Assembly (NCBI RefSeq): GCF_015637705.1
Contig: NZ_JADOBE010000002.1
Location: 62,001-126,000, forward strand
Length of the DNA: 64,000 nucleotides
Direction of reading: 5' to 3'
Source: Pseudomonas sp. N040
Lineage (GTDB): Bacteria; Pseudomonadota; Gammaproteobacteria; Pseudomonadales; Pseudomonadaceae
Shown here: positions 29,953-38,571 of the stretch, in pieces
Layout of the letters: each line of letters begins with the position of its first letter
Position numbering within the stretch: the first letter of the stretch is position 1
The notes under the pieces: generated by a model
The model's input: only the letters and a program-made list of their open reading frames with translations
Database searches by the model: none
What the model was told of the DNA's origin: nothing
Position numbers and translations under genes: made by a program

Positions 29953-32268
29953 TTATTGGATTTGAATCTTCACCCGCTCCAGCCCGCCAGCAAAAGCGAA
30001 CGGCGGCTGGTACAGGTGGCTGACCGGCGTGCCGGTGTTGCGCCCGATCAGCAGGCCATAGCCGGTAACGGCGCTGTACTGCCGGGCAACCTTGATGCCC
30101 TTGAGCTCGCCGACCTGCTGGCCATCGATCGACAGCGTCACGTCGCCGGTGAAGAAGTCCGGCTTGAGCGACTTGCCGGTCGGGGTGAAGCTGACACTCA
30201 CCTCATGCTGGCCCGCTGGTACGGCCTTGGCGGACGACACCAGGTATTCCTCGATCTTCAGGTAGTTGTGCGCGTAGTGCAGCTTGCCGCCCTGAATGAA
30301 CAGCGACCAGCCGCCAAACTCGCCACCGGAACAGGCCAGCACACCCTCGGCGCCTTGCGCGGGGATGTCGACCTGCGCGCTGATAGTGTGCGCGCGGCCA
30401 TTCAGTTGCGGTGCGGCCAGCGGGTGCAGGATCGAGGTGCCGGGATAGAACACGTATTCGCGCTTGGCAATCGCCGTCACCGGACGTGTGGGATCGGCGG
30501 CGCGCTCATAGCGGCGGTCATCCAGCGGCAGCACGTTGTATTTCTCGGCCTCGGCCTGCCACAGCTGTTGCAGCGCGGCGAGTTTTTCCGGGTGCTGGCT
30601 GGCCAGATCGTTGGACTGGTTGAAATCGATATCGGTGTTGTACAGCTCCCATTTATCGGCTTCCCACGGGGTGTCCTTCTGGTGCCAGGCCACCGCACTC
30701 CAGCCATCGGACCAGATCGCCCGGCTGCCGAGCATTTCGTAGTACTGCACGTGCTTCTTGGTAGGTGTGTTTGGCTCCGTCAGGGTGTACGCCATGTTCA
30801 CCCCTTGCAGCGGCATCTGCGCCACGCCGTTGATCAAGGTGGGCATGGGTACTTTCGCGGCTTCGAGCAGCATCGGCATCACGTCGACCAGATGGTGGTA
30901 CTGGCTGCGAATCGCGCCGGCATCCTTGATCTTCGCCGGCCAGGAAATGATCAGCGGGTCGGTGTTGCCACCGCTGTGGGTGTCCTGCTTCCAGCGCTTG
31001 AACGGGCTATTGCCGGCGGCCGCCCAGCCCATCGGGTAATGCGGATCGGTCGCAGCGCTGCCGGCCTGATCGAGCTTGCCTAGCATCTCCGGCACGCTCT
31101 CGGGGGTGAAGTTGCGGAAGCGGTCGGTATTCATCGCGCCGTTCTGCAAACCTTCTTGCGAGGCGCCATTGTCGGAAACCAGCAGGATCAGCGTGTTGTC
31201 GCGCAACTGCATGGCATCGAGAGCAGCGAACAGGCGGCCGAGGTTGTGGTCGGCGTGATCGAGGAAACCGGCATACACCTCCTGCAGGCGGCTATAGACC
31301 TTGCGCTGCTCGGGAGTAAGGGAATCCCACGCGGCAACGCCGGGGTTGCGTGGTGGCAGCACGGCATTGGCCGGGATGATGCCCAGGGCTTTCTGCCGGG
31401 CGAAGGTTTCTTCGCGCAACTTGTCCCAGCCCTGATCGAACTTGCCACGGTATTTGTCGATGTATTCACGCGGCGCATGCAGCGGTGCGTGCGCCGCGCC
31501 CAGTGCGACATAGGCGAAGAACGGCTTGCCGGTATTGCTCTGCTGCTGGTCGCGGATGTAGCTGATGGTGCGGTCGACCAAGTCTTCGCTCAGGTGATAG
31601 CCGGGGCGCACGGGCGTCTCGATGAAGCTGTTGTCCTGCACCAGCAAGGGTGCCCACTGGTCGGTTTCGCCGCCGAGGAAGCCGTAGTATTTCTCGAAGC
31701 CCATGCCCAATGGCCAGCGATCAAACGGGCCGGACGCGGTGTACGCGGTATAGGGCGCCAGATGCCACTTGCCGGTAGCAAAAGTGTTGTAGCCATTCTG
31801 CTTGAGGATTTCGGCGATGGTGCCGGCACTCTTGGGAATGCTGCCGTAATTGCCGGGGAACCCGGTCGCGGCTTCGGTGATGGCAGCCATGCCCACCGCA
31901 TGATGATTGCGCCCGGTGAGCAGCGCCGCGCGCGACGGCGAACACAGCGCGGTGGTGTGGAAGTTGTTGTAGCGCAGGCCCTGGGCAGCGAGGCGGTCGA
32001 TATTGGGCGTGTCGATCGGCCCGCCATAGGCACCGAGCTGGCCAAAACCGACATCGTCCAGCACCACCACCAGGATGTTCGCTGCGCCCTCGGGAGCCTT
32101 GAGCGGCAGGGCCGGGTTGAAGTCGGGCGTGGATTCCTTGTAGTTGTTGCCGATCTTGCCGGCGAACGCCGGCGCCGCCGGTGGCAACACCTCGCGCGAG
32201 ATGCTGGTTTGGGCATGACCGGTCAGCGTGAAAAACGCGGCCAGCAAGGCAATGCACAGTTGTTTCAT
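29953..32268 (-). CDS. Large exported arylsulfatase (CSPSR motif)
   Basis: A 771-aa type I sulfatase with a signal peptide (KQLCIALLAAFFTLTGHAQ), metal motif VVLDDVGFGQLG, formylglycine motif C109-S-P-S-R113 and the second conserved segment GKWHLAPY. Length and layout match the about 780-aa arylsulfatases with a C-terminal beta-sandwich domain: residues about 610-771 (CSGGEFGGWSLFIQGGKLHY, later FTGDVTLSIDGQQVGELKG) look like a LamG/concanavalin-type module. It is flanked by DUF3604 genes on both sides with short gaps, so sulfatase and DUF3604 products probably share a substrate. Maturation needs an FGE or anSME encoded elsewhere. Confidence 0.9.
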   Translation of the reverse strand: MKQLCIALLAAFFTLTGHAQTSISREVLPPAAPAFAGKIGNNYKESTPDFNPALPLKAPEGAANILVVVLDDVGFGQLGAYGGPIDTPNIDRLAAQGLRYNNFHTTALCSPSRAALLTGRNHHAVGMAAITEAATGFPGNYGSIPKSAGTIAEILKQNGYNTFATGKWHLAPYTAYTASGPFDRWPLGMGFEKYYGFLGGETDQWAPLLVQDNSFIETPVRPGYHLSEDLVDRTISYIRDQQQSNTGKPFFAYVALGAAHAPLHAPREYIDKYRGKFDQGWDKLREETFARQKALGIIPANAVLPPRNPGVAAWDSLTPEQRKVYSRLQEVYAGFLDHADHNLGRLFAALDAMQLRDNTLILLVSDNGASQEGLQNGAMNTDRFRNFTPESVPEMLGKLDQAGSAATDPHYPMGWAAAGNSPFKRWKQDTHSGGNTDPLIISWPAKIKDAGAIRSQYHHLVDVMPMLLEAAKVPMPTLINGVAQMPLQGVNMAYTLTEPNTPTKKHVQYYEMLGSRAIWSDGWSAVAWHQKDTPWEADKWELYNTDIDFNQSNDLASQHPEKLAALQQLWQAEAEKYNVLPLDDRRYERAADPTRPVTAIAKREYVFYPGTSILHPLAAPQLNGRAHTISAQVDIPAQGAEGVLACSGGEFGGWSLFIQGGKLHYAHNYLKIEEYLVSSAKAVPAGQHEVSVSFTPTGKSLKPDFFTGDVTLSIDGQQVGELKGIKVARQYSAVTGYGLLIGRNTGTPVSHLYQPPFAFAGGLERVKIQIQ

Positions 32269-32346
32269 ATCAGTCTCCGGGTAACCGTGTTCGCAGCAGC
32301 CACGTCAATTAGCGCGGCGGCTGCCAGTGGTAAGTGGTCATGGCGA

Positions 32347-34209
32347 TCAGCGTGGCGCTATCCACACCGGCGAGGTGTAGGCACGCTCCTGCAGCACCAG
32401 CTGTGCATCGGCCGGCAGCGGCAGGCCGAACTGCTTGCGGTCATAGGCCAGCCAACTGGGCGTTGGAATCTCCAGCACGCGCACGTAATAGAAGGCGCGC
32501 TGCTGCGGGTCGAAATCCGGATCGCGCCAGGCGGCCTGCAGCATCGGTGCGCCAATACTGTTGCGGTAACTGGCTTGCTCGACATTCACGGTATTGCCCA
32601 CCGCCGGCAGCTTGCCGTTGGCGTCCGGCTTGCGCTCGCCGGACCAGGCCACATCGTAGACCTGCTCCTGTTGCGCGCCGTTGCTATCCAGCCAGCCCTT
32701 GATCACCTGGATACGATCCAGATTGGCCCCGTCCGGCTCACGCAGGGCCTGGATCAGCAGCATCGGCGCGGGTTTGCCGGCATCGGCCTGCAGCTGGCCA
32801 CCCATCGGCACGCCTTTGGCGTAGCCATTGGCGGCGAAGTCGGAGCGGTTGAGATCATCGGCACTGAAATCCTGCCCGGCAAACACCCGCACGGTCAGAC
32901 GGGTGCCGGTACTGGCATAGACTTCCTTGCGCGCCATGGCATCCCACAGGGCTTCGCGGGTGTTTTCATGGGCCCAGATACCCGCCAGACCACCGGCCAT
33001 GGCCTTGTAGTGCTGCATGGTGATTTCGCCCTGGTTGCCTGGCCGGCGATCCTGAATCACCGGATCGGTATAGCGGCGCTCGCCGGCACCGGGTTCGACG
33101 CCGGTGAACTTGCCGAAGAAATTATCCTCCTCGGCGCTGGCCAAACCGGTATGGCTGTCGGTGGCACCGATCATGCCGAACTGGAACGGGTTGGCCCCGA
33201 GTTTTTCTTCATAGGCCAGACCACGCTTGAGCGCGGAGCGCGCGTACTCTCTGGGCAGCATGTCCGCGGTCTTGGCCGAGAAGCCAAAGTCGCCCTTGTC
33301 CCAGGTATAGAAATCGGCAAACTCGTCCGTCGCTGACAGCGCCGGATGCGTCTCGCCATCACCCTTGATCTGCGTGACTTCGTAGAGCGGCTCCCAGCGC
33401 ATGCGCCGCTCGGCATACGCCTTGTCCAGCGGACGCTTGTCGGTCAGGGTGACGTCATCGAACATCAGGCCCTGAGAAATATTGCCGTTGTGCGGAATCG
33501 CCAGCACCTTGCCACCGGTTTTCTGCTCGTAGGTTTCCAGATAGTCCCAGAGTCTTTCCGGGTCATTGGTGTCGAAGGTCGACAGTGGCAGGACTTGCAA
33601 CGCCTTGTCCTTGCCATCGCGAAAAATCACGTTGCGGTGCAGGTTGGCGGCGCCCACCGTCGAGGTCCATTCAAAGCCGTGGAAGGCGGTGAAGCGCCCG
33701 GGCTGGTTATGCTGATCGACCTGCTCGACGATGTCCTCCCAGGCGATGCGCACCAGCTTGGGGTTGGGCATCGGATCCTTGCCCTTGGCCATGCCCTCCA
33801 TGCCCCACTTGGCATAGGCCTGCCAGCCCTTCCCCGCCTTGACCAGATCATGCACGGCCTTGCCCCACGGCTCTTTCAAAAGCTCCGGATTGGATTCGCG
33901 GATCAGCACCGGCAAGCCGAGGTTCTCCGCATGGTCGGCGACCACCAGAAAGTCCAGCGGCTGCCTGAGCCGGGCGCGCATGCCCAGCGAGGAGGTGACC
34001 GTCTCGCCCTTGGCAAAGCGCAGCGCGTCGTCCGGCGACAGGTTGTTGCCAATCATGCCGGCATCGGTGGAATACATGGTGTGCAGGTGCGTGTCGCCCC
34101 AGTACACATGGTCGGCCAGCGGCTGCTTGAGGGTTGGCGAGAAATCCGCGGCAACAGCAATCGCTGGCAGCGCGCAGGCAATGGACAGACCGAGGAATGT
34201 GCGTTTCAT
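32347..34209 (-). CDS. Exported DUF3604 protein, paralogue C
   Basis: A 620-aa third paralogue with signal peptide FLGLSIACALPAIAVAADF. Metal motifs are conserved (GDTHLHTMYSTDA, VVADHAENLG, IPHNGN, GATDSHTGL). It is more diverged than A and B are from each other (for example MKRTFLG start, VYWGDTH instead of VLFGDTH), so it probably split off earlier. Located upstream of the arylsulfatase in the same leftward run, 39 bases after an SDR gene. Confidence 0.86.
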   Translation of the reverse strand: MKRTFLGLSIACALPAIAVAADFSPTLKQPLADHVYWGDTHLHTMYSTDAGMIGNNLSPDDALRFAKGETVTSSLGMRARLRQPLDFLVVADHAENLGLPVLIRESNPELLKEPWGKAVHDLVKAGKGWQAYAKWGMEGMAKGKDPMPNPKLVRIAWEDIVEQVDQHNQPGRFTAFHGFEWTSTVGAANLHRNVIFRDGKDKALQVLPLSTFDTNDPERLWDYLETYEQKTGGKVLAIPHNGNISQGLMFDDVTLTDKRPLDKAYAERRMRWEPLYEVTQIKGDGETHPALSATDEFADFYTWDKGDFGFSAKTADMLPREYARSALKRGLAYEEKLGANPFQFGMIGATDSHTGLASAEEDNFFGKFTGVEPGAGERRYTDPVIQDRRPGNQGEITMQHYKAMAGGLAGIWAHENTREALWDAMARKEVYASTGTRLTVRVFAGQDFSADDLNRSDFAANGYAKGVPMGGQLQADAGKPAPMLLIQALREPDGANLDRIQVIKGWLDSNGAQQEQVYDVAWSGERKPDANGKLPAVGNTVNVEQASYRNSIGAPMLQAAWRDPDFDPQQRAFYYVRVLEIPTPSWLAYDRKQFGLPLPADAQLVLQERAYTSPVWIAPR

Positions 34210-34248
34210 GTGCTGACCTTTCTTGGAATTATTTGATCACGTCGTTAT

Positions 34249-35097
34249 TCAGGCACCCGGGTCAAGGTAACCGTTGTCGCGTGCGCCACGTATGGAGAAC
34301 CAGCGCGCCAGTCGACGTGAGAAGCGCACGGCATAGATGCCCAACTTGGCCTTGGGACCGGTGTAACAATAGGCGATACCCTGCTGTGTGGCCTTGACCA
34401 CAGCGCTGGCCACTTCGCTCGGGTGACAGCCGTGCGTGCGGTAGTAATCCGCCTGCATCTGCAACTGGCGCTCGGTGATATTGGCCCCGGCATTGCGTCC
34501 GCCCAGCAGCGGCGTGTTGATGACGCCCGGACAAACCACGGTGACGCCGACATTGCTGCCGGTCAATTCCATCGCCAGCGCTTCGGAGAGGCCGACCACG
34601 GCGTGCTTGCTCATGGCATAGGCCGAGATATTCGGTGCGGGCAGAAAGCCCCCTAACGAGGCGATGTTGACGATGCGCCGTGCGCCGCTGGCGGCACGCA
34701 TGGCTGGCAGGAAGGCGCGCGTCATCTCCACAACGCCCAGCACATTGATCTGGAACATGCGTTGCCAGATGGCCGCATCGGTCTCCATGAAGCCGCCCAG
34801 ATAGAAGATCCCGGCATTGTTGACCAGCACATCCAGCGCGCCCCACTCCTGGCTCACCGCTGCGGCGCAGGCACTGATCGAGGCGCTATCACCGACGTTG
34901 CACAGCAGCGCCAGACAGGGCACACCCAGCGCACTGATCTCGGCCCTGGCAATTTCCAGCGCCGCCGCGTTGATATCCGTCAGCACAATGCGCGCGCCCT
35001 GACGGGCATAGGCCTTGGCGCATTCCAGACCGATGCCGGAGGCCGCACCGGTGACCAGGACAGTTTTTCCGTTGAGTGTGGCAAGTGCGTTGGACAT
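34249..35097 (-). CDS. Short-chain dehydrogenase/reductase
   Basis: A 282-aa classical SDR with VTGAASGIG, NNAG, Ser in IVNIASLGGF and YAMSK, followed by PGVINTPLL. It probably interconverts an alcohol and a ketone with NAD(P). It sits between the Vgb-like gene (with a dispersed repeat in the gap) and DUF3604 paralogue C. The C-terminus again has a basic stretch (RFSRRLARWF). Confidence 0.9.
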   Translation of the reverse strand: MSNALATLNGKTVLVTGAASGIGLECAKAYARQGARIVLTDINAAALEIARAEISALGVPCLALLCNVGDSASISACAAAVSQEWGALDVLVNNAGIFYLGGFMETDAAIWQRMFQINVLGVVEMTRAFLPAMRAASGARRIVNIASLGGFLPAPNISAYAMSKHAVVGLSEALAMELTGSNVGVTVVCPGVINTPLLGGRNAGANITERQLQMQADYYRTHGCHPSEVASAVVKATQQGIAYCYTGPKAKLGIYAVRFSRRLARWFSIRGARDNGYLDPGA

Positions 35098-35124
35098 TGC
35101 TGGATCCTGTAAAAAGTCAGATTG

Positions 35125-35154
35125 GCGTAGGGTGGCCTGAAGCCCACCCTACGC
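35125..35154. repeat. GTAGGGTGGG-family palindrome
   Basis: GCGTAGGGTGG and its complement CCACCCTACGC flank the loop CCTGAAGC. It shares the GGTGGGCTTCAGCCCACC core of the repeat at 7441-7504. Located between the Vgb-like gene and the SDR, where it could act as an intercistronic hairpin. Confidence 0.7.
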
Positions 35155-35182
35155 CCTACCCGCCGGCCGCAACCGGCACACC

Positions 35183-37006
35183 CTACTTGAGCTGCACCGG
35201 CAGCTGATGGGCCGGGATCAGGCTGCTGTGGTCATTCACGTCCGGCTGGATGCAGAAGAAGGCTGGCAGGCCGTCTTCATGGGCATAGGCCGGCAGATTG
35301 GAGTTGCTGGTACAGACCTTGCCGTCCTTGGTGAACTCGAAGTCGCGGAACCAGATGACCCGGTTGGGCATTGCGTACATGACGAACTTCTTCTGGCTCG
35401 GGATGTAACGCGCGATACGGTCCTGCTGGTTGGTGGCGATCCACACATCACCCCTGGCATCGACATTCAATGCGTAAGGGATTTCGTATTCGTTCTGCGC
35501 CAGCAGCGGCAGGTCGATGGTCTCGAACTGCTTGGTGGCGGGGTCGAACTTCATCAGCTTGCCTTCGTCGAACGACGGGATCCAGAGCATGCCGTCCTTG
35601 TCGAAACGCAGGCGGCGCGGGCCTTTGTGCGGCACGTCGTACTCGGTGACTTCCAGCGTCTTGGGATCGACATGGCCGATCTTGTTCGACAGCAGCTTGC
35701 TGTACCAGATACCGCCATCGACCGGGTTGACGTCGATACCGTAAGGCCAGTTGAAGATGCCGATGCCACCGTTCAGCCATTTGTGGTGGGACAGCGCCAG
35801 GTGCACGTTTTGCTGCGGGAACCAGGCGGCGACCTTGAGGATAACGCCCATGAAGGTGTCGGTCAGCCAGCGCATCACGCCGTTGCTGGGCAGGGCGATG
35901 TCAGTGAACTGCTCGGTCTTGATATCGAACTTGACCAGACGGTTGGAGGACATCGCGGTGAACCAGATGTTGCCTTCCTTGTCGGCGCGGATGGTGTGCG
36001 GGTACAGCCCCTTGCGCCAGAGGAACCCACGCGGAATCTCGTAGACTTTCCACTCCTTGGTGGCGGGACGGAACATGATCAGGCTGCTCGACAAGGCGCC
36101 GGTGATGAACATGCGGCCATCGGCGGTTTCGACCGCGCTGTGCGGGCCCTGATTGCCGGTGAAAATACCGATGGGCAGTTGCAGGCCGGCGAAATCGCCG
36201 CCGACCGGGTTGCCGTTCGCCGGCATCTGGCTCTGTTCGATCTTGCCCGTCTCGCGGTCCAGGATGTACATGATGTCCTGGGCTTCATCGATGCCGTAGA
36301 GCTTTTCATCGGAGCCGACGATGGTGTCGTGCAGGAACGACATCGGCGTGGCGGCATGCCATTCCTCGATGCGCGCCTTGGCCAGCTCCGGCGCGTAATC
36401 CTGGGTCTGGATCGCGTTCACCGGCTTGCCATCGTAGGTCTCGTCCATCATCCGGGCGATACGCTTGTGCTCGCCGTGGGTGATGTAGGCGCCGTAGCCT
36501 TCCATACGCCAGACCGTGGAATTCCACTGTTCCGGGGTGTGATTCATGCGCGTCAGGGCATTGCCCTGCTGGTGGCAGTAATTGCACTGGTTGATGAACG
36601 CCGCCTTGGTCTGGTCATCGGGGAATTTCAGCGTTGCGGCATGCGCCGAAGCCGGAAAGCTGGCAGACAACTCATCCAGCGAAGCGATTTTCTCCACCGC
36701 AAAATCGACGCTGCTGCTGGTATCCGCGGCGAGTTCGAGGTCCTGCTTCACATCCTTGAAATAGGGTGTGCGGGCGCGCAGCACGAGCTTGCCGGTAAAA
36801 CCGGTGTTTAGCGTGTAGTGGCCCTGGTCGTCGGTGTAGACGGTCTCTTTACGGTTCTTCTCGGCATTCCACAGGGTCACCAGGGCGCCGGCTACCGGCT
36901 TGTCGCCTGCCGTCACCGTACCGCTGATGGTTCCGGCCAGGGCCGGCAGGCTGCTGCCGAGCACCAGACCGCTGAGCGCCATGGGCAACACGAAGGATCG
37001 ATTCAT
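35183..37006 (-). CDS. Exported fusion: carboxypeptidase-regulatory-like domain, CxxCH heme motif, Vgb-like beta-propeller
   Basis: A 607-aa exported protein. After a signal peptide (SFVLPMALSGLVLGSSLPALA) comes a beta-sandwich of the CarboxypepD_reg type (GTISGTVTAGDKPVAGALVTLWN, cut here: residues about 25-105). A single c-heme motif C141-N-Y-C144-H145 follows in a cytochrome-like stretch. From about 220 to the end are propeller repeats of the streptogramin-lyase (Vgb) type (GNIWFTAMSSNRLVKFD, GIWYSKLLSNKIGHVD, GDVWIATNQQDRIARY). Virginiamycin lyase activity is not implied; related exported propellers with heme accompany alcohol or quinone-linked oxidations. The start at 37006 has GAGGAAG upstream, shared with the end of a 33-aa gene. 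Confidence 0.82.
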   Translation of the reverse strand: MNRSFVLPMALSGLVLGSSLPALAGTISGTVTAGDKPVAGALVTLWNAEKNRKETVYTDDQGHYTLNTGFTGKLVLRARTPYFKDVKQDLELAADTSSSVDFAVEKIASLDELSASFPASAHAATLKFPDDQTKAAFINQCNYCHQQGNALTRMNHTPEQWNSTVWRMEGYGAYITHGEHKRIARMMDETYDGKPVNAIQTQDYAPELAKARIEEWHAATPMSFLHDTIVGSDEKLYGIDEAQDIMYILDRETGKIEQSQMPANGNPVGGDFAGLQLPIGIFTGNQGPHSAVETADGRMFITGALSSSLIMFRPATKEWKVYEIPRGFLWRKGLYPHTIRADKEGNIWFTAMSSNRLVKFDIKTEQFTDIALPSNGVMRWLTDTFMGVILKVAAWFPQQNVHLALSHHKWLNGGIGIFNWPYGIDVNPVDGGIWYSKLLSNKIGHVDPKTLEVTEYDVPHKGPRRLRFDKDGMLWIPSFDEGKLMKFDPATKQFETIDLPLLAQNEYEIPYALNVDARGDVWIATNQQDRIARYIPSQKKFVMYAMPNRVIWFRDFEFTKDGKVCTSNSNLPAYAHEDGLPAFFCIQPDVNDHSSLIPAHQLPVQLK

Positions 37007-37016
37007 GGCTGCTTCC

Positions 37017-37118
37017 TCAACCGAAGTAGTAAAAAATGACATGCCCGGTCGCCACGACGGCGACCGAGACGAGGATGTTCAACACAACATGCTTGCCGAG
37101 TTTTCTGATTATTTGCAT
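37017..37118 (-). CDS. 33-residue single-span membrane peptide
   Basis: ATG at 37118 follows AGGAGA by about nine bases and encodes 33 residues: a basic start (MQIIRKLGKH), a hydrophobic span (VVLNILVSVAVVATGHVIFY) and YFG before TGA. The stop lies ten bases before the Vgb-like start and overlaps its ribosome-binding site, implying coupling. It may be a small subunit or anchor for the heme/propeller protein (inference). No family was recognised. Confidence 0.5.
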   Translation of the reverse strand: MQIIRKLGKHVVLNILVSVAVVATGHVIFYYFG

Positions 37119-37212
37119 GGCAATGGGTCTCCTGGACATGGGGCACTCATGGCTGCCGTTGCTGCGTAAAGGCAACCTGCTGCGGTGGCAACGGCACTGC
37201 CGTCGACAGTAC

Positions 37213-38385
37213 TCACTGGACGGGCACCGGCTGGATGGCCCTGCTTTGCGGGTCGATCAGGATCTTCGCGTGCTTCTCCGGATCGCCCAGTGCGCTGAAG
37301 GCGTTTTCCACCCCCTCCAGGCCGACCACCCCGGTGATCAGCGGGGCACAATCGAGCTTGCCCTCGGCGATCATGTGCAGGCAGTCGCGGAATTCCAGCG
37401 GCGTGTAGCCGAGGACGAAACGCAGGTCGATTTCCTTGTTGATCGCCATCGCCGGCTCAATCCGGTCCGCAGCCATGCACACCCCGACCACCACGATGCG
37501 CGCGTACAGCGGCGCGCCATTGATGATGTGCTGCAGGATGTTCGGCGCACCGACGCACTCGAAGATCACCGGGCGCTTGGGTTCGGCGAAACCAAGGGTT
37601 TCCGCCACGCGCCAGGTGTGCCACCAGGGGAAAGGCAGCTTGCCGAGCTTTTCCCGGGTGCTTACGCCCAGTTCGAAGTTGGCCGACAGGTCGCCGATAA
37701 AACCGTAGTCGTCCCAGTTCTTGAATGGCGTGTCGGTGCTGCCGTCGATGACGATGTCGGCGCCGCACTGCTTGGCCAGCGCGCGGCGGCCGGCCGAAAA
37801 GTCGCTGGCGATCACCGTCCTGACGCCTTGCGCCTTGAGCACGCTGATGATCGACAGGCCCACCGGCCCGCAACCGATGACGATGGCCACGCCATCCTTG
37901 GGCACTTCGCCGCGGCGCACCGCGTGATAACCCACGGCCATCGGCTCGGTCAGTGCCGCCAGGTCCGAGGACAGGCCGTTCGGTACCGGCAGCATCAGGG
38001 ACTCCTCGACCACCACCTGCTCGGCATAGGCGCCGGCACTGCGCGCGGTGAAGCCGAGCATGTCGACCGCCTGGCCCTGGCGGCGAATCGGCAGGGCCAC
38101 CACGCGGGTGCCGGGCTTGATAGCCTTCGTGCAGCCCAGGCCATGCTCGACGACTTCGCCGCAGAACTCATGGCCAAGGATCACCTCTTCGCTACTGCGC
38201 ATGAACTGCGGGTAGCCGGTCTTGGCCATCAGGTCGGCCCAGTGATCGCAATGCGTGCGCGCATGCAGGTCGGAGCCGCAGATGCCGCAGCGCAGCACAT
38301 TGAGCAGGACATGACCTTTGCCGGGTTGCGGGTTGGCTTTATCGACAACGCGAAGCGTCTTGTCCTTGCAGATGACGGCTTTCAT
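37213..38385 (-). CDS. Zinc-dependent medium-chain alcohol dehydrogenase
   Basis: A 390-aa MDR enzyme. The catalytic zinc motif is CGICGSDLH with GHEFCGEVVEHG, and the nucleotide-binding motif is GCGPVGLSII. The four-cysteine structural zinc lobe is absent. It carries an insertion around residues 205-255 (NWDDYGFIGDLSANFELGVS region) compared with typical members. It oxidises an alcohol to an aldehyde or ketone with NAD(P). The start at 38385 follows CGGAG; the frame is open much further but without homology. First gene of the long leftward run and divergent from an AraC regulator. Confidence 0.9.
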   Translation of the reverse strand: MKAVICKDKTLRVVDKANPQPGKGHVLLNVLRCGICGSDLHARTHCDHWADLMAKTGYPQFMRSSEEVILGHEFCGEVVEHGLGCTKAIKPGTRVVALPIRRQGQAVDMLGFTARSAGAYAEQVVVEESLMLPVPNGLSSDLAALTEPMAVGYHAVRRGEVPKDGVAIVIGCGPVGLSIISVLKAQGVRTVIASDFSAGRRALAKQCGADIVIDGSTDTPFKNWDDYGFIGDLSANFELGVSTREKLGKLPFPWWHTWRVAETLGFAEPKRPVIFECVGAPNILQHIINGAPLYARIVVVGVCMAADRIEPAMAINKEIDLRFVLGYTPLEFRDCLHMIAEGKLDCAPLITGVVGLEGVENAFSALGDPEKHAKILIDPQSRAIQPVPVQ

Positions 38386-38571
38386 GCGAGCTCCGGGAAA
38401 ACAAATGAATTTGGGGTTCGCTATAAGAACTGAATGCCAGCAGCCTGTAATGTGAAAACGCGCCATACATTTGACATTTTCCGCCAGATCGGTGCACTGT
38501 TCAGCAACCCGCTTGGGGCGCCGGATCCAGCCCGGCGCCTGCGCAACATCAACCAGCCGGAACGCCTTGCC

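Noticed and set aside
35183..37006. Virginiamycin B lyase (streptogramin resistance)
   Set aside because: The propeller resemblance is structural; the signal peptide, heme motif and extra domain do not fit the antibiotic lyase.
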